From assembly GCF_001650405.1 (NCBI RefSeq), contig NZ_LWCU01000002.1, positions 1-64,000 on the forward strand: 64,000 nt of DNA, written 5' to 3'. Positions 48,518-56,300 of the stretch are shown here, one piece after another (position 1 is the first letter of the stretch; each line of letters opens with the position of its first letter). The position numbers and the translations under genes are program-made. The stretch is from Microbacterium sp. H83 (GTDB taxonomy: Bacteria > Actinomycetota > Actinomycetes > Actinomycetales > Microbacteriaceae). The notes beneath the pieces are model-generated. The model made no database searches and was not told where the DNA came from. It saw only the letters and a list, made by a program, of their open reading frames with translations.

Positions 48518-50727
48518 CGCGATGCCCGACGCAGGGCGGCAGCCGCGTGGAACGCTTCGGCGTGGGCCGCCCCGACCGTGGACCAGTCGCGGCGCGACAG
48601 CTCGGGCAGGCCGTCGATGCCGGTCCCGATCGCGTCGCGCACCCGGGCGAGGTCGGCATCGGAGAGCTCGCCGTCGAACAGGTGCACCCACTGCTCGCCC
48701 ACCTCCTCGGCCAGCGCGCGGTTCACGTCGTTGTCCGGCACGAGGATCGGTCGTCCGACGGAGAGCGCGGCGAGCGCGGTGCCCGAATTGTGCATGTGTC
48801 GGTAGGGGAGGACCACCACCTCCGACTCGGCGATCCGACGGACCAGCTCGGCGTCGTCGAGGAATCGGAAGTCGAACTCGATGCGGCGGTCGTCGCCGGC
48901 GAGCGTCGTGAGCTCGGTCGACAGCTCGTCGGTCGACGGGCGACCCGCGACCGAGAGCGACGACCCGTCGGCATCCAGTGCTCGGAAGGCCTCGATGAGC
49001 TGCTCCACCCCTTTGTAGCGGCGGATCAGGCCGACGTAGCCCATCCGTCCCGCCACCGCGGCCGGAGCCGGATGCGGCGCGAACCAGTCCCGGTAGTGGC
49101 CGTGCAGGATGGTCCGTCGGGCCTTCCCCTCCGGCAGGTCGGTGTGGTCGTTGAGCGTGACCGTGAGGGTGGTGAGTCGATCGAGCCGGTCGAGCAGGGC
49201 CAGATCGAGCCGCGACATCCCCGACGGCCGCTCCAGGTTGTGGAGAGTGCGCACGACGGCGACGCCGGTCAGCCGCACCCGGAGGAGGAAGGCGACGGTG
49301 AGGATCCGTCGCGCGATGCGTCCGGAGAGCTTGTGCCCTCCCACGAGCAGCTCCGGCCAGTGCACGTGGAAGACGTCGAGACGGCCGAGCAGCGCCCGGC
49401 GCCAGCTGAACAGCGAGAGCTCGACTCCCGGGGTCGCGTCGAGAGACGCGCAGAGCTGCACGAGGTAGGGGTTCGTGGTGGGGCGGAGCTGCGTGAGCGA
49501 CTCCATCACGACCAGAGGACGCCCGCCGCCTCGCAGCGCCGTCGCGTACCACCCGCCGACCACGGCAGGCAGTCGCGCCTCGGACCAGCGCGAATGCGGA
49601 CGGCCGGGGGAGTCGCCGGCCGCGCGGAGGGCCTCGGCCAGCCGGTCGGGGAGGTCGGGCTCGTCGGCGCTCACGACGCGGGCGTTGACATCGGCGAGTG
49701 TCGGCGGACCGCCGAGGTCGAGGCAGACGACCGGGAGGCCCATGGCGCTCGCCTCGCCCGCGATCCAGCCGGCCTGGTCGTGCATCGACGGGAACAGCAG
49801 CGCGTCCGACGATGCGAGGGCGTCGAGGGCGTCCGTGCGGGAGACATGGCCGAGGAACTCGACGCGGTCCTCGAGGCCGAGTGACGAGACGAGGCGCTGC
49901 AGACGGCGCCGCTCATATCCTTCGCCGAGGATCCGCAGGCGCCAGCCGTCGGCGGCCGGTCGGGAGATCGTCTCGACGGCGAGCGCGGCGCCCTTCCAGG
50001 CGAGCAGACGCCCGGCGAACACCGCCGTGCGTCCGGACTCGCTGCCGCGGTGCGGGGGGATCTCCTCCGCGAAGGACGCGTTCGGCTCCACGACGACGTT
50101 CCTCGCCCGGCGGAACCGGTGCGCGACGTCGGGATTCTGAGCGACGACGAGGGCGGCGCGACGCGCCGTCGGGTCACCCCACACCGCGCGCGGAAGGGCG
50201 GTGAGCGCCGTGCGGGCGACCTCGGTGATCGTGCCGCGGAGGCCCAGCCAGCGCCGCAGCCTCATGATCGGCACGCGACTCGCCCCGCCCACCGGTCCCC
50301 AGACGACGGGGACGTCGAGGTCGGCGATGCCGCACGGCATCCAGTCGTTCGCGAAGGTGACGTGGTGCGCGAGGTCGAAGCCGACCTCCGCGTGCAGCTC
50401 AGCGGCTCGACGGCCGACGAGCCGCTGCCACAGGGCGTAGTACCAGTACAGGTCCCACCCCCTGCGCTTCCACCGCATGATGCGCGCGGGCAGGTCGATG
50501 TGCACGACGGTGATCCGAGCCGCGAGGTCGGGCGAGGCGGCGAGGGCGGCGTCGAGGGCCTCGCGGAAGCGCTCACGGGTGAGGATCCACACGTCGCCGG
50601 TCTCGGCTGCGGCGCGGGCGATCGCCCAGCCGGCCGAGGCCTCGGGTCCGAGGTCCGGACCGCAGGCGTAGGCGCTGATCAGCACCCGGGGCCTCCGCGC
50701 ACCGTGCACAGGGTCGACGACGGTCAT
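48514..50727 (-). CDS. Tandem GT4-GT4 glycosyltransferase fusion
   Basis: A 737-residue protein made of two complete glycosyltransferases. Residues 1-~405 form a GT4 enzyme (VLISAYACGPDLGPEASAG, FAGRLLAWKGA, SMHDQAGWIAGEAS with the donor-binding Glu pair region). Residues ~407-737 form a second GT-B enzyme (HVHWPELLVGG, YVGLIRRYKG, YRHMHNSGTALAALS). The junction falls at an internal ATG (49506), but it has no ribosome binding site and the frame is continuous, so a single fused protein is the likelier product. Ribosome binding site GGGGAGGG precedes the ATG at 50727. Two consecutive sugar transfers by one polypeptide are inferred. Confidence 0.85.
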   Translation of the reverse strand: MTVVDPVHGARRPRVLISAYACGPDLGPEASAGWAIARAAAETGDVWILTRERFREALDAALAASPDLAARITVVHIDLPARIMRWKRRGWDLYWYYALWQRLVGRRAAELHAEVGFDLAHHVTFANDWMPCGIADLDVPVVWGPVGGASRVPIMRLRRWLGLRGTITEVARTALTALPRAVWGDPTARRAALVVAQNPDVAHRFRRARNVVVEPNASFAEEIPPHRGSESGRTAVFAGRLLAWKGAALAVETISRPAADGWRLRILGEGYERRRLQRLVSSLGLEDRVEFLGHVSRTDALDALASSDALLFPSMHDQAGWIAGEASAMGLPVVCLDLGGPPTLADVNARVVSADEPDLPDRLAEALRAAGDSPGRPHSRWSEARLPAVVGGWYATALRGGGRPLVVMESLTQLRPTTNPYLVQLCASLDATPGVELSLFSWRRALLGRLDVFHVHWPELLVGGHKLSGRIARRILTVAFLLRVRLTGVAVVRTLHNLERPSGMSRLDLALLDRLDRLTTLTVTLNDHTDLPEGKARRTILHGHYRDWFAPHPAPAAVAGRMGYVGLIRRYKGVEQLIEAFRALDADGSSLSVAGRPSTDELSTELTTLAGDDRRIEFDFRFLDDAELVRRIAESEVVVLPYRHMHNSGTALAALSVGRPILVPDNDVNRALAEEVGEQWVHLFDGELSDADLARVRDAIGTGIDGLPELSRRDWSTVGAAHAEAFHAAAALRRASR

Positions 50728-50794
50728 GACAAAGCCCTCCCCTTCGCCGCGGCGTCGGCATCGCTCCCCAGATGCGAGCCCCCTCGGCAAGGCA

Positions 50795-50851
50795 TACTCT
50801 ATCTGGTGACTGAGGGCCCTCACCGGGGTTCGACGGAGGGGACACGCCGAA
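50795..50851 (+). promoter_or_regulatory. Promoter candidate and leader of the CDP-alcohol phosphatidyltransferase gene
   Basis: TACTCT (50795-50800) is a -10 candidate. The leader ends with GGAGGGG (50835-50841) before the ATG at 50851. An in-frame GTG at 50806 lies 5 nt from the -10, one less than in the leaderless genes of this window, and is considered less likely as the start. Confidence 0.4.
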
Positions 50852-51591
50852 TGACCACGGAGAGCTTTGCCGATTCCATGAGGCGTCTCGCCTCGGCGCA
50901 GAAGGGGCGCGCCAAGGGGGCTCCCGCATACAGCGTCTACGTCAACCGCCCCGTCGGCCGGGTGTTCGCGGCGATCGCCCACCGCATCGGCCTCACGCCG
51001 AACGGCGTCACCGCGATCAGCGCGGTCTTCACGTTCTCCGGCATCCTCGTCCTCGCGCTCGTCGACCCGTCGTGGTGGACCGGTCTGCTGGTGTGGCTCC
51101 TGCTCGCGATCGGCTACGCGCTCGACTCGGCCGACGGACAGGTCGCCCGTCTGCGGGGCGGCGGCTCGCTCGCCGGAGAGTGGCTCGACCACTTCATCGA
51201 CGCCATAAAGATCGTCTCGCTGCCGATCGCGACGGCGATCGGCCTCTACCGCTTCAGCGATCTCCCGACGGCGTATGTGCTGGTGCCGCTGGCGTTCGCC
51301 GTCGTCGCCACGGCCACCTTCTTCGGCATGATCCTGAACGATCTGCTCAAGGCGTCGAAGGGCATCCGGTCCTCCGCGGAGCAGGGCGGGGGCGGAGCCC
51401 TGCGCTCGATCGTGCTCCTCCCCGTCGACTACGGGATCGTCTGCCTCGTCTACGTGCTGTGGGGATGGTCCACCGTCTTCGCCGTCGCCTATGCGTTCTT
51501 CTTCGCCGCCGCCGCCGCCTTCTGCCTGCTGGCCGCGGTGCGCTGGTTCCGAGCGATGCGGACCCTGACCGCCGGTGCGGCGAATGGGTGA
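50851..51591 (+). CDS. CDP-alcohol phosphatidyltransferase family protein
   Basis: A 246-residue membrane enzyme with about six helices. The complete family signature D-x2-D-G-x2-A-R-x8-G-x3-D-x3-D is present: Asp92, Asp95-Gly96, Ala99-Arg100, Gly109, Asp113, Asp117. These enzymes move a phospho-alcohol from a CDP-activated donor onto an acceptor alcohol, in lipid or polymer synthesis. The context with glycosyltransferases and a TagD-like enzyme suggests a polymer or glycolipid decoration rather than housekeeping phospholipid synthesis. It is divergent from the GT4-GT4 gene and overlaps the following GT2 gene by 8 bp. Confidence 0.9.
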   Translation: MTTESFADSMRRLASAQKGRAKGAPAYSVYVNRPVGRVFAAIAHRIGLTPNGVTAISAVFTFSGILVLALVDPSWWTGLLVWLLLAIGYALDSADGQVARLRGGGSLAGEWLDHFIDAIKIVSLPIATAIGLYRFSDLPTAYVLVPLAFAVVATATFFGMILNDLLKASKGIRSSAEQGGGGALRSIVLLPVDYGIVCLVYVLWGWSTVFAVAYAFFFAAAAAFCLLAAVRWFRAMRTLTAGAANG

Positions 51592-52507
51592 CGGCGCGAC
51601 CCTCGCGATCGTCGTCGTCAACTACGGCTCCTCCGCGCTCCTCGAGCGCAACCTGGTCCCGACCGGACGAGCTCTGCCCGATGCCGCGGTGTACGTCGTC
51701 GACAACCGCTCGACGGCGCACGAGGCGGGAGCGATCGAGGAGCTCGCCGCTCGCGAGGGATGGGTCGCGCTCCTGCAGACCGAGAACCGCGGATTCGGCG
51801 TCGGCGTGAACACGGGCGTCGAGGCCGCGAGGGCCGACGGCCGCACGCGCTTCCTGCTGATCAATCCGGATGCCTCGATCGGCGCCGATGATGTCGGGCG
51901 ACTGCTCGCCGCCGTCGACACGGACGCCGCGGTCGTCGCCGCGCCGATCGTCGAGGACGGCGCGGGGCGGATCTGGTCGGCGGGGCACGTGCTCGATCTC
52001 GCGGACGGGGCGACGCACGGGCGCGCCTGGGCGCAGCGGAATCCGCACGCGGCCGTGCGACGCTGGCTCACCGGGGCCGCGCTCATGATCAACGCCTCGG
52101 CATGGGACGCCGTCGGAGGCTTCGACGAGGACTACTTCCTCTACTGGGAGGACGTGGACTTCTCGCTCAGGGTCGAGGACGCCGGCGGCCGGCTCCTGCT
52201 GGTGGAGGACGCGAGGGCGGTGCACGACGAGGGCGGGACGCAGGGGATCGGCGACCCGCACGTCGCGGCGAAATCGCCGCTCTACTACTACTACAACGTC
52301 AGGAACCGGATGCTGCTCGCGCACAAGCTGCTCGGCCCGGACACGGTCCGCCGGTGGGACGCCGGCTCGGTGCGGGCCGCGAAGGAGGTCCTCCTGCGCG
52401 GCGGACGCCGACAGCTGCTGCGTCCCCGACGTCCCGTCGGAGCCGTGTGGCGCGGCTGGCGCGACGGCCGGCGGATCGCCCGCGGAACGCGGCGCGCCGA
52501 GGGCTGA
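51584..52507 (+). CDS. GT2 family glycosyltransferase (rhamnosyltransferase-like)
   Basis: A 307-residue cytoplasmic glycosyltransferase. It has VVVNYGSSALLERNL, the VVDNRST segment, NRGFGVGVNTGV, LLINPDASI (metal/nucleotide binding) and the acceptor-site motif DEDYFLYWEDVDFSLR. This pattern is common in rhamnosyltransferases, though the sugar cannot be fixed. The ATG at 51584 overlaps the CDP-alcohol phosphatidyltransferase gene; an in-frame GTG nine bases earlier is less likely. Confidence 0.9.
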   Translation: MGDGATLAIVVVNYGSSALLERNLVPTGRALPDAAVYVVDNRSTAHEAGAIEELAAREGWVALLQTENRGFGVGVNTGVEAARADGRTRFLLINPDASIGADDVGRLLAAVDTDAAVVAAPIVEDGAGRIWSAGHVLDLADGATHGRAWAQRNPHAAVRRWLTGAALMINASAWDAVGGFDEDYFLYWEDVDFSLRVEDAGGRLLLVEDARAVHDEGGTQGIGDPHVAAKSPLYYYYNVRNRMLLAHKLLGPDTVRRWDAGSVRAAKEVLLRGGRRQLLRPRRPVGAVWRGWRDGRRIARGTRRAEG

Positions 52508-52575
52508 CGGTCTGCTTCGGATAGAATCGCGCCGTCCGTCGAGATGACGACGGCCTGGTCAGGGGAGTGGACAGC

Positions 52576-53211
52576 ATGGTCGAAGCATCGGACGGATCGG
52601 GCAGGAGCCCGCGCCGCAGGATCTGGGTCTGGGTGGCCGTCGCCGCCGCGGTCGTGATCGCCGTCATCGTGTACATCGCCCTCACGGCCGGGGCCGGGGA
52701 CGACCCGGCGCCGTCGAGCGGTCCGACGCCGTCGTCGACGGCGGAGACGCCGACCGACGCGGATCCGAGCGCGCAGCCCACCCCCGACCCCTCGGCGACG
52801 CCGGGCACGATGCCGGAGCTGGGTCCGGTGGCTCCGGACGAGCCCGCCGACAACGGCGCGGGGCTCGTCGCGTCGATCACCGCCATGACGAGCGTCCAGG
52901 GCGAAGCCGTCCAGGCCGGCGAGATCGCCGGACCGGCCGTGCAGTTCACCCTGTCGCTCACCAACGACACGGGGGAGGACGTCGATCTCGGACTCATCTC
53001 GGTCAACGCCTATCTCGGCGAGGGGAGGACGCCGGCCGGCGGCCTCGTCCGACCGGGAGGAGACCCCTTCTCGGGGACTCTGGCCGACGGCGACTCGGCG
53101 GAGGGCGTCTACGTCTTCAGCATCCCGGAGAACCAGCGGGACGACGTCACCCTGACCGTCGACTACCGGGCCGGACAGCCCGCGTTCGTCTTCCGCGGCG
53201 CCGTCGGCTGA
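52576..53211 (+). CDS. Membrane-anchored protein with extracellular beta domain
   Basis: A 211-residue protein with an Arg-rich start, one membrane helix (residues ~16-38), a Pro/Thr/Ser-rich spacer to about residue 85 and a beta-rich domain (AVQFTLSLTNDTGEDVDLGLISVNAYLG region) of the DUF4352-like type. The function is unknown. The ATG at 52576 follows AGGGGAG by 8 nt; a GTG at 52567 overlaps that site and is rejected. A TAGAAT -10 box is at 52522-52527. Confidence 0.72.
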   Translation: MVEASDGSGRSPRRRIWVWVAVAAAVVIAVIVYIALTAGAGDDPAPSSGPTPSSTAETPTDADPSAQPTPDPSATPGTMPELGPVAPDEPADNGAGLVASITAMTSVQGEAVQAGEIAGPAVQFTLSLTNDTGEDVDLGLISVNAYLGEGRTPAGGLVRPGGDPFSGTLADGDSAEGVYVFSIPENQRDDVTLTVDYRAGQPAFVFRGAVG

Positions 53212-53253
53212 GCCGCGCTGGACGAAAGTCCATACATCGGTTCGACACGAGTC

Positions 53254-53282
53254 TTGCCGATATGCACGCTGTGCCCTAGGCT
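53254..53282 (+). promoter_or_regulatory. Promoter of the giant LamG/PKD protein gene
   Basis: -35 TTGCCG (53254-53259), exactly 17 bp, -10 TAGGCT (53277-53282). The leader of about 80 nt ends with GGGGAG (53359-53364), 5 nt before the GTG start at 53370. Confidence 0.55.
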
Positions 53283-53369
53283 CAGCGCGAGGGGAAAAGG
53301 CTGTCTGTGGGAGGCGGTCTTCGAAAAGCGCCGCTTCTGTGCGCGCTGTGCAGACTCTGGGGAGAAAAA

Positions 53370-56300
53370 GTGCACATCAATTGGGGTGGCCGTATCGTTG
53401 CGGCCGAGAAGCGCGGCATCCGCCGTTCACGAGGGGCCTCGCTGTGGGGAGCGATCGCGACCGCGCTGGCTTTGACCGTCGGCGCGCTGACCGTTCCGGT
53501 CGCCGCGGCAGCGGACACGACGCCCGCGGCGGGTACGCCTGAGACATTCGCGGCCGATGCGCTGCCCACCGTCCAGATCGACGGTGTGGTGTACGCGCAG
53601 GAGGTCGTGGGCAACACGGTCTACGTCGGCGGCAGCTTCGCGAAGGCGCGACCGGCCGGTTCGCCCGCGGGATCGAACGAGACCGCCCGCGCCAATCTGC
53701 TCGCATACGACCTCACGACCGGTGCGCTGATCAGCTCCTGGAACCCGGGCACCAACGGGACGGTCCTGGACATCAAGAAGTCGGCCGACGGTTCGCGCAT
53801 CTACGTCGCCGGCATGTTCTCGCAGGCTGCCGGCTCGTGGCGCTACCGCGTCGCCGCCTTCGACACCGCGACCGGCGCGCTCATCACATCGTGGGCGCCC
53901 GAGGCCAACGGCCGCATCGACGCGATCGCCGTGACCGACTCGGCGATCTATCTGGCCGGAGAGTTCACCACGATCAACGGCACGCAGCGGACGAAGGTCG
54001 CATCGGTCTCTCCCGCCACCGGCGCGGTGACCGGATTCTCGGCCGACGTCCAGGGCGGCTACGGCGCGAAGGGCGTCGTCGTCTCCCCCGATCGCAGCAA
54101 GATCGTGATCGCGGGCTCCTTCACCTCGGTGAACGGATCGACCGATCCCGGCCGCGGCATCACCGCGCTCGACGCCAACACCGGCACGCTGATGCCGTGG
54201 GCGATGAACAGCGTGCTCCGCAACGGCGGCACGGCCGCCGCGATGTACTCGCTGTCCTCCGACGGCGACAGCGTCTACGGCACGGGCTTCGACTACGGCG
54301 GAACCTCGCAGGACGGCTTCGAGGGCGGATTCCGCGCCAACTGGAGCGACGGCAGCCTCATCTGGATGGAGGACTGCCACGGAGACAGCTACGACATCGC
54401 GCCCGTGGGGGACAGCGTCTACGTCGTCGGTCACCCGCACTACTGCGGCAACGTGGGCGGCTTCCCCGAGACGAATCCGCGCTCCTACAAGCATTCGCTG
54501 GCTTTCGCGAAAGAGCCCAGCGGACAGGCCATCACGAACGACACGCAGGGCTACCGAAACTTCGCGGGTCAGCCGGCCGGCGCCCTTCTGCAGTGGTACC
54601 CGGAGTACGTGCCAGGCAACTACACCGGACAGTCCCAGGGTCCGTGGCAGGTCACGGCGTACGGCGACTACCTGCTCGTCGGCGGCGAGTTCCTCAAGGT
54701 CAACGGCGCCTCGCAGCAGGGCATCGTGCGGTTCGCCAAGAAGGGCGTGGCGCCCAACAAACAAGGACCACAGGTACAGGGCGGCGCCTGGACGCTCAAC
54801 GCCACCTCCTTCCAGACCGGCGTCAACCGCCTGTCGTGGAGCGCGAACTACGACCGCGACAACCAGAGCCTGAAGTACCAGGTCTTCCGTCAGGACAAGG
54901 GCATGACCACGCCCATCTACGAGGCGGAGCAGCTGTCGAACTTCTGGACCCGCCCCTCGATGTCCTATCGCGACTCGACGGCGGTGCCGGGGACGACCTA
55001 CAACTATCGGGTGCGTGCGATCGACGCGTTCGGCAACAGCACGCAGAGTGACTGGACACCCGTCACGACGGCGGCCGCCGGAGTCACGTCGGCGTACGAC
55101 GACGCCATCCTCGAGAGCGGGCCGGTCGACTACTGGCCGCTGAACGAGCCGAGCGGCACCGCGTCGTTCGACTGGGCGGGCGGCAACGACCTCGTGGTCG
55201 CCGGCGCGACGCGCGGCACGACCGGACCGAACCTGACGAGCCCGTCCACCGCGACGACGTTCAGCGGCACCAGCAGTTCCGCCGCGCGCACGTCGAACTC
55301 CGTGACCGGCCCGACCACTTTCACGGTCGAGGCCTGGTTCAAGACGAGCAGTACCCGCGGCGGCAAGATCGTGGGCTTCGGCTCCTCTGCGACAGGCAAC
55401 TCGTCGAGCTACGACCGGCAGGTCTATCTCGACAACTCGGGGCGCGTCACCTTCGGGGTGTACCCGGGCTCGAGCCGCACGGTCACCAGCGGCACCGGCT
55501 TCAATGACAACAAGTGGCATTACGTCGTCGCCTCGCTGAGCCCCGCCGGGCAGGTGCTCTACATCGACGGAGTGAAGGTCGGCGAGCGCACCGACACGAC
55601 GTCTGCTCAGGAGTACACCGGGTACTGGAGGATCGGCGGCGACAACCTCGGCTCGTGGCCCAACACCGGCACCAGCGCATATCTGAACGGCGCGATCTCG
55701 AACGTCGCGATCTACGACCGGGCGCTCACGCGCACGGAGGTCGACTCGCACTACGTCTCGAGCGGCAGGGCGACGACGATCCCCCCGGCTCCGGCCGATG
55801 CGTACGGCGCGTCCGTGTTCGACCTCGACCCGACGCTGTACTGGCGGATGGGCGAGACCGGCACCACCACGACGGCCGCCGACTCGGGCATCAACAAGTC
55901 GACGGGCACCTACACGGGCAGCACGAGCGTGCTCGTGAAGAACCAGGCCGGAGCGATCTCCGGGGTCTCGAACACGGCCGTCCGCTGGGCGCCGACCACG
56001 AGCTCCACGACCGTCCGGCTCGCCGGGACCAAGCAGTACATCAACCCGCAGGTCTTCTCGGTGGAGGCGTGGTTCAAGACGACGACGAACGCCGGGGGCA
56101 AGATCGTCGGATTCGGCGACAGCAACAGCGGTCTCAGCAGCAGCAACGACCGTCACATCTACATGACTCCGGACGGCAAGCTGAACTTCGGGGTCTACAC
56201 GACGCAGCAGAACCTCATCACGACCTCCGGTTCGTACAACGACGGCCAGTGGCACCAGGTGGTGGGCCAGCTCTCGAGCGACGGCATGAAGTTCTACGTC

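Noticed and set aside
48514..50727. GT4-GT4 gene as two genes joined by a sequencing error
   Set aside because: The frame is continuous without stop or shift, and both halves are complete; the fusion is kept as the working call.
50806..50851. GTG 50806 as a leaderless start of the CDP-alcohol phosphatidyltransferase
   Set aside because: The gap from the -10 is 5 nt rather than the constant 6, and the ATG at 50851 has GGAGGGG and fits the family N-terminus better.
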